Assembly (NCBI RefSeq): GCF_013402915.1
Contig: NC_050720.1
Location: 310,001 to 374,000, forward strand
Reading direction: 5' to 3'
Source: Zygotorulaspora mrakii
Taxonomy: Eukaryota; Ascomycota; Saccharomycetes; Saccharomycetales; Saccharomycetaceae
Length of the DNA stretch: 64,000 nt
Positions 47,962 to 57,782 of the stretch are shown here, piece by piece. Numbering within the stretch: position 1 is the stretch's first letter; each line of letters opens with the position of its first letter. The notes beneath the pieces were generated by a model. That model was given only the letters and a program-made list of their open reading frames with translations. It did no database searches and was not told where the DNA came from. Position numbers and translations under genes: made by a program.

Positions 47962-49335
47962 ATGACTGGATGTCGGCATATTCAACAAGTATTTGAGAAT
48001 GAAAAATCAAAGGAAGGTGTTTTAAAGACATGCAATGCAGCAAGATATATGTTAACTCATTTTTCAGCTAAGGATAAATACTTACATGCGATGACATGTT
48101 CAAAATGCCATGAGATTAATCGCGGAACAACGTTCATGTGTCTTCAATGTGGATTTTGCGGGTGCTGGAATAACTCACATTTTCTCACCCATAGTAAGAA
48201 GGTTGGGCATGTTTTTGGGATAAGTTCCAGTAATGGATTGCTTTTCTGTTTCAAATGTGGAGATTATATCGGAGATGTTGAACTAATAATGGTTTCAATG
48301 CTCAATAAGCATTGGGAAGACGTATCTTTAAAGACTGTGGTACCAAAGATGAACCAAAGAGATGGTCTGAGTGGCTTATTGAATATGGGATCTACGTGTT
48401 TCATGAGCAGTATTTTGCAGTGTTTGATTCGAAATCCTTATTTCTTTCAGTTTTCTATAAGTCATTCACATACTAAAATCTGTCCTGTTCAAGATATGTC
48501 CTCATGTATATCCTGCGCGTTGGAGCAAATGGTACATCAGTTTTATGGTTCCCCTTACAAACACCAGGAACCATATGCCGGCTTCATTGGCTTACTCACA
48601 TCTTCGTGGAAAAGAAATGAAAATCTTGCAGGCTATTCACAACAGGATGCACATGAATTTTGGCAATTTTTATTGAATCAAATACATAATGATTATTTGA
48701 GATGTCACAACAAAGAAAATGACAAGCAGCATAATGACGTCTTATGCGAGTGCGTTGCTCATCTATCCTTTCAAGGGCTTCTTAAGAGCTCTATAGTTTG
48801 CCCAGCTTGTCATAACATCTTTAGAACAACTTTCGATCCTTTCATGGATTTGTCCTTAAACATCAAAGATAAATCCACTCTTTACAACTGTCTGGACAGC
48901 TTTCATAAAGAAGAGCAATTGCATGATTTTGACTACCACTGCGATATATGTAATACATCAGAGGATGCTATCAAACAACTAAGCGTTTACAAATTGCCTC
49001 CTGTTCTGGTTTTACAGTTAAAGAGATCAGAACATCTTTTAAATGGGAATAGCGTCAAGCTGGATAACTTCGTAGAATACCCCTCATATTTGAACATGAA
49101 AAATTACCTTGATAACGAAGACACCATGAGAATGACCCCAGACGTCATCTATGAATTGATAGGTGTTGTCTCTCATAAGGGCAGCGCCAGCGAAGGTCAT
49201 TATATAGCAATTACCAAAGTATCAGGTGGCCAATGGTTTAAGTTCAATGATTCGATGGTTTACTCGCTGACTGAAAAGGAAGCATTAAGCGAGCAAGCAT
49301 ACTTACTCTTTTATGCGGCCTTGCAAGTCAATTAG
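47962..49335 (+). CDS. UBP8: Ubp8, SAGA-complex ubiquitin protease
   Basis: The 457-residue protein (S. cerevisiae 471) has an N-terminal zinc-finger UBP domain (about residues 1-110; CRH, CSKCH, CLQCGFCGC and FCFKCGDYIG ligands). The USP catalytic core has Cys146 in NMGSTCFMSS, the same residue number as in S. cerevisiae. The QQDAHEFW box follows, then two Cys-x2-Cys zinc pairs (CPAC, CDIC) and catalytic His413 in ASEGHYIAI. Known role: removes ubiquitin from histone H2B within the SAGA deubiquitinating module with Sgf11, Sus1 and Sgf73. The frame opens with a TTG at 47944; I take the ATG at 47962, which aligns with the yeast start. Confidence 0.97.
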   Translation: MTGCRHIQQVFENEKSKEGVLKTCNAARYMLTHFSAKDKYLHAMTCSKCHEINRGTTFMCLQCGFCGCWNNSHFLTHSKKVGHVFGISSSNGLLFCFKCGDYIGDVELIMVSMLNKHWEDVSLKTVVPKMNQRDGLSGLLNMGSTCFMSSILQCLIRNPYFFQFSISHSHTKICPVQDMSSCISCALEQMVHQFYGSPYKHQEPYAGFIGLLTSSWKRNENLAGYSQQDAHEFWQFLLNQIHNDYLRCHNKENDKQHNDVLCECVAHLSFQGLLKSSIVCPACHNIFRTTFDPFMDLSLNIKDKSTLYNCLDSFHKEEQLHDFDYHCDICNTSEDAIKQLSVYKLPPVLVLQLKRSEHLLNGNSVKLDNFVEYPSYLNMKNYLDNEDTMRMTPDVIYELIGVVSHKGSASEGHYIAITKVSGGQWFKFNDSMVYSLTEKEALSEQAYLLFYAALQVN

Positions 49336-49402
49336 AATTGCACTCACTATGGCTAAAAACATTTGGTATGCATTTTTGAAAATATATACAGGTATTTCAT
49401 AT

Positions 49403-50275
49403 TTAATCAAAAAAATCATCGTCATCCTCAGCACCAATTCCTTGATTGAATTTGCCCGAAATTCCAGATCTGATGCCTCCCTTGGCAAGGTTCAATCTTT
49501 TGGATTCTCGTGCATCCTCATCATCTTGATTTATTATCAGTCTTTCGTCCTTTTCGGAAACAGCTCCGACACGAACCATAAGTTCTTCAAAATCTTTTAA
49601 TTTAGTATCATTACCCCCGAGCTCCAACAAAGTTATCATATTCTTGACAACATCTCCTTTGTAATATACTAGTAAGGTTGGACAATTTGATTCTGGATAA
49701 TTTTCTATAGCTCGAGTAGCTTTTATTTCTACAAATTTTATTTCGCGAAACCTTGGTGATAGCTTTCTAAAGATGTTAGCCAAAATTCTACTTTGCAATT
49801 TGCTTTCTAAACTGAGGTGCACAAAGACGTATACACCCGTGGTTTCATTAGAACCTCGCTTTTTTTCATCTTCTTCACTGTCCGATTCAATACTCAGAGA
49901 AGCTAGTCCTTTCCCTTTAGTATCACCTATACTAGCCAATGTAATCTCCTTATGATACTCGGGTTTATTTATTTCGATAACATCGCCAAATTTCGATTTT
50001 TCCTGCATTTTTGCAATTTCTGCTAGCCTTTTTCTCTTGTACAATTCCAAGAAATCTTCGTCTTCTTCATCTTCTAAATCTTCAAGGTCCGAAAGGGCTT
50101 TATCCTCAAGTCTATTCTCATGCTGCTTTGCCAATGCTTCCTCCAATGCTTCCTCCAATTGTTCTGAGGGTGAAGGTGGCCTTTGAGGAATAACACCTTT
50201 ATCTCTCAAAATGTCATTCCACTCCGTGTCCTCGGACTCGTCCACTTGGACTTGAAACATAGGTTCGTTCTGCAT
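49403..50275 (-). CDS. PLP2: Plp2, phosducin-like CCT chaperonin cofactor
   Basis: The 290-residue protein (S. cerevisiae 286) has an acidic helical N-terminus (ESEDTEWNDILRDKGVIPQRPPSP, broken by normal substitutions; then EDLEDEEDEDFLELYKRKRL). A thioredoxin-like domain follows (about 120-260), including VYVFVHLSLESKLQSRI and NCPTLLVYYKGDVVKNMITLLELGG, which lacks a redox CxxC. Known role: essential partner of the CCT/TRiC chaperonin in actin and tubulin folding. It ends in an acidic GAEDDDDFFD. It is convergent with UBP8 (67 bp), matching the YOR281C slot. Confidence 0.95.
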   Translation of the reverse strand: MQNEPMFQVQVDESEDTEWNDILRDKGVIPQRPPSPSEQLEEALEEALAKQHENRLEDKALSDLEDLEDEEDEDFLELYKRKRLAEIAKMQEKSKFGDVIEINKPEYHKEITLASIGDTKGKGLASLSIESDSEEDEKKRGSNETTGVYVFVHLSLESKLQSRILANIFRKLSPRFREIKFVEIKATRAIENYPESNCPTLLVYYKGDVVKNMITLLELGGNDTKLKDFEELMVRVGAVSEKDERLIINQDDEDARESKRLNLAKGGIRSGISGKFNQGIGAEDDDDFFD

Positions 50276-50448
50276 GGAATCAATGATATTAATTTAGTAT
50301 TCAACGAGAGCTTTCCCTATGACGTCGATCAGTAGTCGTTCCATTTGGATTTAACATTTTTGTTTTTTCATTCTATTGAAAAATAGAGGTCGCGCTAATG
50401 GCGCTTTCAACATATGCGAAAGGTAAATTATACACTATATATGGAAGA

Positions 50449-52458
50449 TTATCTTCTCTTTCTCGCCAGAAGACTGCTCAAGATGTCAGTCTTTGGGGTA
50501 CGCGAAGATTTTGCCTTACTACCAGATATCCTTTTGGTAGAAGAAGTGCTAATCGCTCTAGAAGCTTTTGTTTTGTTTTGTGTGTTTCTTCTTGCAGTCA
50601 TGTCTTCATCTTCTTCACTAAATACTCTCTCATCAATATTGTTAGCCTCATCAGCCTCCTCTAACAGAATAATTGATGATGTTTCTGGTTGCGGCTTCTT
50701 TTTCCTCGTTGATTCCGTATTACCTCTAGCAGGCTTTTTCCCTAATCCGTCTTCGTGAGACAGAACGATGTCCTCATTGCTTTCATGTTCTTCAGAGTTA
50801 CTACTTTCCGCATCAATATTTGCAGACAGCAGGTCTTCAGCAGCTGCTGTTTGTTGAGGTGTAAAAGGGACACTGTTATTCGACCTTTTGACCTGCTTTA
50901 TCAGGGACTTGATGTGTTCAGGGTTGTTCGTTTGTAAAAAGTCCTTGTTGGAGAATAGTATATCCACTTCATTATCTATTTCACGATCAATGAAGTCTTT
51001 GAGAGCCAACTTTTCATCTTTCTCGACAAATTTCTTTACAGCTTCATTCATTCCGACTTCAGGTAATAAAGATAGTTGCATCTTAGCTAGTAAATCGTTC
51101 ACTAAGGTCTGTACTTCCAACTCTCCCCCCGCTTCATCAATTAGTGTCTCGATGTCTTTATCACTGCTAGCTGTTCTCTTATTTCTCTTAGTTGTTGTTA
51201 GATGCCTTTTCTTACTTTTGAAGAACTGAATTACGTTGTTGCTATTTGCAACCCTTCCCACAAATTTGTTACTTACTCTGCGAGGATTTTCAACTTGGTA
51301 ATCAATTGAAGCCAGGTCGTGAAGGGGACCGCTATAATCAACTCGAAGTCTTATCAGAGGCAACGGTATTTGAGGATCTATATCGTTATCATTGACATTA
51401 CTATATTCATCAGCAATCTTTTCCTTGGTCTGCTCGTTGGCTTCGGAGATCATTTCTTCTACCTGCTCTACCAAATGTCTAGTTATTCCTTCCTTGTCAT
51501 GTGGTCGCAAATGCGGAACGTCTCGTAGAGCAACTGATCTCATCACAAAGGTTCGTACACTATTCAGCGGTACGGGAATCAATTTCGGCTGCAAATTGTA
51601 TTTAAGTTCGAGAATGAAAACGTTTTTTGGTTGGGCTTCCGCCTCACATAATGACGTTGCAACGGAAGAACCTGCTTGTAGCACATCAAAGTTTTTGGTG
51701 GGATTGTGTACCAGATGTGGCACACATTCATGTTCATGTCCCCATATCACAATATCAAGAAAATCGGGTAAAAATTGTTCCGGTAGAAACGCGGTATTGC
51801 TATGCCCCGTATGATTTTGATGCACGCACATTATATTAAACCATTCTCCTTCACGCATTGCAGGCACTTCAAAAGTCACATTCCCATCCTTAAATGTACG
51901 GAAGAGACGCTCATCTCTCACAGAGGCCATACCATACAGAGCCAATTTGGTGTCACCCTTTTGAAAAAGTAAAGGTACTACCTTTATGTTATCGGTTTCC
52001 ATCACTTTACCAAAGTGATTCACGAGACCACCGACTTGTAAAATGTCCATTGGACACAAAAAGCTATCTCCTGTAGCATCATCGTGGTTGCCTGCAATTG
52101 CAAACATTGGTATTGAGATATTGAAATTTGGATCTTCGTAATTAACGTTCGTGAACTCATTATAATGAAACACCTTAGAGGGATCACTCAATAATTCCAG
52201 TTCACACGGCTTGTCTCCCATACAAGCTAATCTCAAAGATTTCATAACTTGGTATAAAGATTTTTTTGTTGGATTGTTAACATGAAACAGATCACCGCCT
52301 TGTATTATCATATCCACCTTATTATTTTTGGCTATCATCATTATTTCTTGGAACGTCTTCCAGGAATCATTACCTGTAATAGGTTCATTCTCATTATATC
52401 CAACATGATTATCTGTTGTTATTAGGATCCTTATCGTGTTTTCATCAGGATAATCCAT
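50449..52458 (-). CDS. MRE11: Mre11, nuclease of the MRX double-strand-break repair complex
   Basis: The 669-residue protein (S. cerevisiae 692) has the calcineurin-like phosphoesterase motifs in order: [30 protein letters not shown] and WGHEHE. The following domain reads [17 protein letters not shown] and [14 protein letters not shown]. The C-terminus is hydrophilic, with acidic runs and the terminal [18 protein letters not shown]. Known role: with Rad50 and Xrs2, resects DNA ends and supports meiotic break processing and telomere upkeep. The frame extends to a GTG at 52503; the start [10 protein letters not shown] at 52458 matches S. cerevisiae. It shares a 153-bp divergent promoter with the YOR283W-like gene. 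Confidence 0.97.
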   Translation of the reverse strand: MDYPDENTIRILITTDNHVGYNENEPITGNDSWKTFQEIMMIAKNNKVDMIIQGGDLFHVNNPTKKSLYQVMKSLRLACMGDKPCELELLSDPSKVFHYNEFTNVNYEDPNFNISIPMFAIAGNHDDATGDSFLCPMDILQVGGLVNHFGKVMETDNIKVVPLLFQKGDTKLALYGMASVRDERLFRTFKDGNVTFEVPAMREGEWFNIMCVHQNHTGHSNTAFLPEQFLPDFLDIVIWGHEHECVPHLVHNPTKNFDVLQAGSSVATSLCEAEAQPKNVFILELKYNLQPKLIPVPLNSVRTFVMRSVALRDVPHLRPHDKEGITRHLVEQVEEMISEANEQTKEKIADEYSNVNDNDIDPQIPLPLIRLRVDYSGPLHDLASIDYQVENPRRVSNKFVGRVANSNNVIQFFKSKKRHLTTTKRNKRTASSDKDIETLIDEAGGELEVQTLVNDLLAKMQLSLLPEVGMNEAVKKFVEKDEKLALKDFIDREIDNEVDILFSNKDFLQTNNPEHIKSLIKQVKRSNNSVPFTPQQTAAAEDLLSANIDAESSNSEEHESNEDIVLSHEDGLGKKPARGNTESTRKKKPQPETSSIILLEEADEANNIDERVFSEEDEDMTARRNTQNKTKASRAISTSSTKRISGSKAKSSRTPKTDILSSLLARKRR

Positions 52459-52611
52459 TACACTCGTATAATTCACATATATCTTTGAATCTCTTTTCTT
52501 CACGTAGTGTGCTTTTTTTTCTAAATCAATGACGGTGCTTTATTTTATCCTCCACTGGTTGACTCAACGACGAAATCGAGCCTGTAGATCAAGATAGTAA
52601 TACACACTGCG

Positions 52612-53310
52612 ATGACGAAGGATATTCCGTACTATTGCGACAACGAAGATTCAAACATTATAAGATTATTTGTTATTAGACATGGTCAAACGGAGCACAA
52701 TGTGCAAAAGATTTTACAGGGGCACCAAGATACTGATTTAAACCGTACAGGTATTGCCCAGGCTGCAAAATTGGGCGATTATCTCGAAAAGAGTAACATC
52801 AAGTTCGATAAAGTGTTTAGCAGTGATTTGAAAAGATGTAAGCAGACTATTCAGAAAGTTCTCGAAACATCAGGTCAGGCGAATATCTCAGTAGAGTATT
52901 GTAAAGGCCTCAGGGAACGTTGTATGGGGGTCATTGAAGGTATGCATATTACAGATGCTGAAGCTTATGCTTCAAAGCACGGTAAAGGCTCGTTTAGAGA
53001 TTTTGGAGAAAGTCCCGATGACTTTTTAGAGAGACTCACCTCCTGTCTTGGAAAATGTATCGCAGACTCTATCGCTGAAAACAGTCAGGTCGCAAACCTA
53101 GCTGTTGTAAGCCATGGGGGCGCTATAAGAACTTTATTAAGATGGTTGCATTATGAAGAAGGAAATGCCCACAATATTATTGTGTTCAACACATCAGTAA
53201 CAATTATAGATTATTTTAGACAGACTGGGGAGTTCGTCGTAAGACGGGTCGGCAACACCCAGCATTTAGGAGATGGTGAATTTGTAGTCAGCGATTTAAG
53301 GTTGCGGTAA
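52612..53310 (+). CDS. YOR283W: YOR283W-type histidine phosphatase
   Basis: The 232-residue protein (S. cerevisiae 230) belongs to the phosphoglycerate-mutase-like branch-1 histidine phosphatases. The catalytic RHG is in VIRHGQTEHN (His23). The second histidine is in VVSHGGAIRTLLRW, and FSSDLKRCKQT gives the conserved arginine. S. cerevisiae YOR283W was reported to have broad phosphatase activity; its physiological substrate is uncertain. It is not a true glycolytic mutase, since it is shorter and lacks the mutase insert. Confidence 0.9.
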   Translation: MTKDIPYYCDNEDSNIIRLFVIRHGQTEHNVQKILQGHQDTDLNRTGIAQAAKLGDYLEKSNIKFDKVFSSDLKRCKQTIQKVLETSGQANISVEYCKGLRERCMGVIEGMHITDAEAYASKHGKGSFRDFGESPDDFLERLTSCLGKCIADSIAENSQVANLAVVSHGGAIRTLLRWLHYEEGNAHNIIVFNTSVTIIDYFRQTGEFVVRRVGNTQHLGDGEFVVSDLRLR

Positions 53311-54790
53311 AGCGCTTTCACTTAGCCTTATCTTAAGACCAAAACATATATATTTAGGCAGCCGGCTTTTTATCTATAGAAAGAGACACATGCCGAACTC
53401 AGAATATCTTAGACCGCCTTACCCACCAAGTATTTCAATTAGGAGCGACGAGTGGCCTGCCAATTGAAGTACTTAGGATTTCAAGAGGACCCGGCTCCTC
53501 CAAGTCTGTGTATTAGAAGCTTCACGCAGATACCTGTCCTAACATAAGTAATTACTGCGCACTTAGTATACATCATGTGGTGGGAGCCGGGAACCATTAC
53601 AGTGGACTTTCTTGAGTTAACAACCCTAGCAACTCTTGGTTGCTCTTTGATATATGATAATTTACGCTTGTGTATAGTTGTAACTTAATAGCACAGTATA
53701 AAATATGTGTGTTTGTAGAGGCCAGATCACTTAATGTTAACCGAACATTTACTCTATGCGAATATCTTTTGAAACACGATAGCACATACATTCTGGAGGA
53801 CAGTAAGATACACAGAAAACTAATGTCACAAAAGAAGCAGCTAATACCCTTGCAGAAAGTTTACCCCATCCTCTTGCGGAGAAAAAACTTTGTAGGCCTT
53901 ATTTTCTGCGTCTCGATTGATTGCCAGCAACGTCTGTTGCGTTTTGGTCCCGATATGATTTATGTGAGAGCCTGCCCGACATATAACATAGTTTCTTTTT
54001 GCTATTTGCAGATGGCAGCCGGAAAATCAGTGAAATATGACCGTTCCACTCAGTTACTGAGAACAAGCAGTCGACCATCAAGGGTTTGCTAGCACAGGTC
54101 GTTTTACCGCCGAGCTGTCCTAGTGCCCCCATGCAGGGGCCGAAAAGAAAGTAGCTCGTTCTCTGATTGTCACACAAACATACCGCTGACCTAAACGGAT
54201 GGAGAATACAATATACGCAAGCAAAAGTTAATCGTTAACGTTCTCTTGGACTTCTCTTGGACTTCTCTTATATCATCACATCTTTTTGTTACCAAAATCA
54301 TCCGTCATGCTTATCTAAAATTAACCAATACTTCCAGTATCAAGCTAACACTCAATTAATTGGACACTTTTCAGAGTTATAACTTGATCCCTCTTCCAGT
54401 CTCATATTTTGGCATCACCCATTGCGCAAAAACTGGTATTCTGAGTAGGAAACGCAATCAGACCACCACGGCAAACGTCACAAATGCAACGCATATTTTC
54501 TGACAATTCTCTCACGCTGAGGCTTCTCAAGGTGCCAAACACTTGCCTGTCTACTGCTGAAATTCGATATCTGTAGTTTTATCTGTTATATAGTCCGAAA
54601 TCCAGGGGTTCTCAAGGTTTTTTTCAAGACGGAGCGGAGCGCAAGGGGTGAGTCCGCTCACATAGTATTTTAGACAGCAGCTCAATTAGTAGCCAGTTAT
54701 TTCAGATATCAGTACCGATATATAGAACTGGTACTTATTCCTGACATTTGGGCTTGGTTAATATACAATTGGGAACCTTTGTAAGTTGAG
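53311..54790. other. Gene-poor region; HUA2 counterpart absent
   Basis: This 1.48-kb stretch between the YOR283W-like gene and RDL1 is where S. cerevisiae has HUA2 (YOR284W). The longest frame (53670-54092, 140 codons) is cysteine-rich, has no family features and overlaps an antisense frame, so I leave it out. A short tandem repeat lies at 54241. No tRNA, LTR or centromere element was recognised. Confidence 0.5.
54241..54270. repeat. 11-bp tandem repeat, about 2.7 copies
   Basis: TTCTCTTGGAC occurs at 54241-54251 and 54252-54262, followed by a partial copy TTCTCTT. It lies about 520 bp upstream of RDL1. Confidence 0.85.
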
Positions 54791-55210
54791 ATGTGGAAGA
54801 CAATTGTTGATGCGTGGAACGGCAATAATGAGGAGGAGCATAATTATGGTACTACAAAAGTTTTTGATTTCGAAGGCATGAAGAATCTCATCAAGAGAAA
54901 GGATCCTTCCATTGTTCTGGTTGATGTTAGAGAGCCAGCAGAATGCGAAGTAGTCAAAATTCCAGGATCAATCAATGTGCCATTCAGGTCGCATCCACAA
55001 GGCTTTAGCTTGGGTGACGGTGAGTTTTTGAGCACTTTTGGGATCCCAAAGCCCACCAAGGACAAAGAACTTGTATTTTATTGCGCATCTGGTAGAAGAG
55101 CAGCGAGCGCGGAAAGCGTTGCTGAAAAGAGCGGTTATACCCATACTGCCTTATATCCTGGCTCCATCAATGACTGGGTTGCCAGGGGAGGCGATAAAGC
55201 ATACTTCTAA
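54791..55210 (+). CDS. RDL1: Rdl1, cytosolic single-domain rhodanese
   Basis: The 139-residue protein is the same length as S. cerevisiae Rdl1. It is a single rhodanese domain: VLVDVREPAECE, INVPFRSHP, and the active-site loop starting at Cys98 in FYCASGRRAAS. The C-terminal signature is YPGSINDWVARGG. Known activity: thiosulfate sulfurtransferase in vitro. There is no targeting sequence (MWKTIVDAWNG), in contrast to the neighbouring RDL2. Only 200 bp separate the two tandem paralogs, which also lie side by side in S. cerevisiae (YOR285W-YOR286W). Confidence 0.96.
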   Translation: MWKTIVDAWNGNNEEEHNYGTTKVFDFEGMKNLIKRKDPSIVLVDVREPAECEVVKIPGSINVPFRSHPQGFSLGDGEFLSTFGIPKPTKDKELVFYCASGRRAASAESVAEKSGYTHTALYPGSINDWVARGGDKAYF

Positions 55211-55410
55211 GATTTTTAGGTGATCTGTGGACTCTTTACATATTATCCGTTCATGTTTGGTGCGGGGTCGCTTCAATTGGCAATTGAAGACATTCTATTG
55301 TGTATTGTTTCCATAGTGTTCTTTTATAAATCAGTACTTGAACGACGTTTTCGCAAATATAACAAGTAGCTACAAAACAATCACAATAGGAAAAATACAA
55401 AAAATAAAGA

Positions 55411-55851
55411 ATGCTGAGATTACATTGCGTGCGCAGAATATGTCCCTCACAGGTATTCTTGAGGACTTTATCTTCAAACAATCCTAAAGTATATTCTTTC
55501 GACGATGTCAGAAAGATGGTGGAACATACACCAAAATCAACAGTACTAGTTGATGTTAGGGAGCCAAGAGAACTGGAAAGTTATGAAATGCCCAATGCCA
55601 TCAATATTCCGCTGCAAAGTGCGCCCGGCGCATTATCTCTGAATAATAATGAATTTGAAGAATTATTTCATTTCCCCAAGCCTCCTAAGGATAAGGAACT
55701 TGTATTCTTCTGCTTAAAGGGAATTAGAGCAAAAGCTGCAGAGGAATTAGCAAGGTCTTACGGCTATGAAAAAACTGCCGTGTATCCTGGTTCGATAAGT
55801 GAATGGCTTGCAAAAGGTGGTGAAAAGGTTAAGCCAAAAAATGAGCCCTGA
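55411..55851 (+). CDS. RDL2: Rdl2, mitochondrial rhodanese
   Basis: The 146-residue protein (S. cerevisiae 149) has an N-terminal stretch rich in Arg, Cys and Leu without acidic residues (MLRLHCVRRICPSQVFLRTL), a mitochondrial presequence. The rhodanese domain follows (about residues 26-140), with LVDVREPREL and active-site Cys101 in FFCLKGIRAKA. The C-terminal block is YPGSISEWLAKGGEK. Known role: thiosulfate sulfurtransferase/persulfide metabolism in mitochondria. It is a paralog of RDL1 immediately upstream and is convergent with RRP36 (61 bp). Confidence 0.95.
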   Translation: MLRLHCVRRICPSQVFLRTLSSNNPKVYSFDDVRKMVEHTPKSTVLVDVREPRELESYEMPNAINIPLQSAPGALSLNNNEFEELFHFPKPPKDKELVFFCLKGIRAKAAEELARSYGYEKTAVYPGSISEWLAKGGEKVKPKNEP

Positions 55852-55912
55852 AAAAAAATTCCTGATTTATTCCGCTCAAGTTACGCTTACATGGCTAGTT
55901 GTACAAATAATT

Positions 55913-56800
55913 CTACCTAGTCTTATGAAATTCAAATTGCTTAAATTCTTTACCCAATCTCTTCTTTCTTTTCCTTTCCATGACTTTCTCACGTTGTTGA
56001 GATTTCATGTGGTCAAACTTCCATTTCTGAATAACTTTCCTTCTATCGTTTTTCTTTAGGTGAAATTTATTCTTGTTATCTTTATTAATATCCCTTTCAT
56101 AATCTTGAATAATTTGGCGCTCCAGCTCCTTATTTTGTAATGTCTGTAACTTAGATTTCATACTTTTCAGCTGTTCGTTCATTTCTTGTACTTCAAATGT
56201 CGAAACTTTAGATAAGAACTTTTTGTCTTTTAATAATGATTCTAATTCTTTGATTTCTTTGCTCCTGTATTCATCTAAAAACTTGTAATTCTTCCTCGTT
56301 GCTACATCATTTTGGGGTTCGCCTGTGGATTTATCAAATCTAATATCCTGATATAGATTTGAGTTTCTATTCTTTGGGATATCAAGACCCGGAATATCTC
56401 TGATCTTTGGAACACGCTTTTTGGACGAGTGTTCCTTAGGAGCATGTTTACCCTTCTTTGTGCTTCTTTTACTAGAACTGTTTCTAATTTGATCGTCTTC
56501 GAAAAAGTCTCCTTCATCAGAATTGGATTCTGATTCCGATTCCTCACTATTTGGCTCGAAGGATTTTTCCTTATAATCCTTTTGAGGTATACTCTTTTTC
56601 CTCTCGTCTTTTTCACTCTCTAATAACATGGTATCAGCTTTTTTCAGCGAACCAAATGTTAAAGTTTTTAGCTCATCGTCGCTAGAATCGTTAGCGTTAT
56701 TGTCCACTTTGCTAGCTCTTCTTTTTATTATCTCTTCGAAATGTTCCTCATCTGAGGCAGATTCATAGCCAGGCTGAATGCTCTTGAAGAAGTAAGACAT
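55913..56800 (-). CDS. RRP36: Rrp36, 18S rRNA processing factor
   Basis: The 295-residue protein (S. cerevisiae 300) is highly charged. The acidic N-terminal half has ESESESNSDEGDFFEDD, the family block RDIPGLDIPKNRNSNLYQDIRFDKSTG (here broken by normal substitutions) lies near residue 130, and a long basic helix makes up the C-terminus (KKNDRRKVIQKWKFDHMKSQ, then RKRKKRLGKEFKQFEFHKTR). Known role: component of the small-subunit processome (90S), needed for early pre-rRNA cleavages. The promoter carries a perfect PAC element. Matches YOR287C in position, between RDL2 and the MRPL44/MPD1 pair. Confidence 0.93.
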   Translation of the reverse strand: MSYFFKSIQPGYESASDEEHFEEIIKRRASKVDNNANDSSDDELKTLTFGSLKKADTMLLESEKDERKKSIPQKDYKEKSFEPNSEESESESNSDEGDFFEDDQIRNSSSKRSTKKGKHAPKEHSSKKRVPKIRDIPGLDIPKNRNSNLYQDIRFDKSTGEPQNDVATRKNYKFLDEYRSKEIKELESLLKDKKFLSKVSTFEVQEMNEQLKSMKSKLQTLQNKELERQIIQDYERDINKDNKNKFHLKKNDRRKVIQKWKFDHMKSQQREKVMERKRKKRLGKEFKQFEFHKTR

Positions 56801-56860
56801 GATAGCACTTAGGCATGTAACACCAAGAAATATTTGTGTTTATAAACAGATGTTATATAC

Positions 56861-56868
56861 CTCATCGC
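56861..56868 (-). promoter_or_regulatory. PAC element of RRP36
   Basis: CTCATCGC (GCGATGAG on the RRP36 strand) is a perfect PAC core, 61-68 bp upstream of the ATG. A T-rich tract follows. Typical of ribosome-biogenesis promoters. Confidence 0.75.
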
Positions 56869-57110
56869 ATATATTTTTCATTTTTTTTTTTCACGTATCG
56901 TCTTTACATGGCGTCTATAAATTGATGCGTTGTAGGTAATTGAGTGGCATCTTAAAAGACGACACCAAATAAAAACATAGCACATTAAATGATTCATTTT
57001 TTGATGGATGCATATTTATATAAAAAAATTAAATCAAAAGCTTCTTTTGATGTGCAATTTCTTTCTTAAGTTCAAGCCCATGCCAAGGTTTTGAGCCTTG
57101 CTGTAGGGTG

Positions 57111-57118
57111 TATTTACA
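57111..57118 (-). promoter_or_regulatory. Puf3-binding site in the MRPL44 3' UTR
   Basis: On the minus strand the sequence reads CTTGTAAATA: the UGUAAAUA core with cytosine at -2, a full Puf3 consensus, beginning 33 nt after the MRPL44 stop. Puf3 binds mRNAs for mitochondrial ribosomal and other mitochondrial proteins in S. cerevisiae. Confidence 0.75.
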
Positions 57119-57150
57119 AGTGACATCGAAGCTCAAACAAGCGTGCATGC

Positions 57151-57536
57151 TCAGCTGTTTTCAATACTCTCTTTTAAGCTCAGCTTTCTAGAATGACGAT
57201 CAAATATGTTGGATATTTCTTGGAATGAAGTAGTCCTAGGGTCAACTTCCATCTCAGTTTTGTCCTTGAAAGTAATCTTGACAGTTGGTACCTTTACGGA
57301 ATCACTCGTTAAAACTTCATTCTGAATTTGTGCACCCTGTATTCTTTGTGCTGGTGGTATGGCACTTAGAAGCAGTCTTGCGGTTTTCGCTGTATAATAT
57401 TTAATATGGATTGTTAGTATTCTGAAATTTGCACAGCGTAAAAATTCTTCACGTATAATGAACCATATGGAGACATACCCTCTGTTCCAAATGGGTTGAA
57501 TCTCACCACCACTTTTGCGAAAAATTTCGTTATCAT
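57151..57536 (-). CDS. MRPL44: Mrpl44, mitochondrial large-subunit ribosomal protein, one intron
   Basis: Two exons, 57536-57479 and 57389-57151, join to 98 codons plus stop, exactly the S. cerevisiae length. Exon 1 encodes MITKFFAKVVVRFNPFGTE. The intron (57390-57478, 89 nt) starts GTATGT, has the branch site TACTAAC (57413-57419 on the complement) and ends ATACAG. Exon 2 continues AKTARLLLSAIPPAQR and ends with FDRHSRKLSLKESIENS. Both splice signals are perfect yeast consensus. S. cerevisiae MRPL44 also has an intron, at the corresponding position from memory. Known role: mL53-type subunit of the mitochondrial 54S particle. A Puf3 site lies in the 3' UTR. Interval covers both exons and the intron. 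Confidence 0.96.
57390..57478 (-). other. Spliceosomal intron of MRPL44
   Basis: 89 nt, 5' GTATGT, branch point TACTAAC, 3' ACAG. It interrupts the codon after Glu19 at phase 1 (G|CG). Branch point to 3' splice site is about 23 nt, normal for yeast. Confidence 0.95.
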
Positions 57537-57782
57537 AATTGGTGACTGATAATAGCTGCTTCCCTTACGCTGTTTGATACACATCAAACTCTCAACTTTT
57601 CATGTCTGTCTTTGTTCTTCATCTTGACCTTTTATCCAGCGATCGCGGTGTGCAGGTTTCCAAATTAACAATAATGAACTAACCGAAACAACAGTAAAGA
57701 AAAAAGAATCTGATGTTAAATAATCGCGGACCATTTAAATATCATTAAAATATTTTATGTTTGAGTTTACATACTTCATTAG

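Larger units (their letters stand above)
56801..57150. other. RRP36 promoter and MRPL44 3' flank
   Basis: This 350-bp region has a PAC element for RRP36 at 56861 and a Puf3-type site in the MRPL44 3' region at 57111. Poly-T (56880-56891) may serve as a nucleosome-excluding tract. Confidence 0.55.

Noticed and set aside
53670..54092. 140-codon plus-strand frame in the HUA2 gap
   Set aside because: Cysteine-rich random composition and overlap with an antisense frame; does not resemble Hua2.
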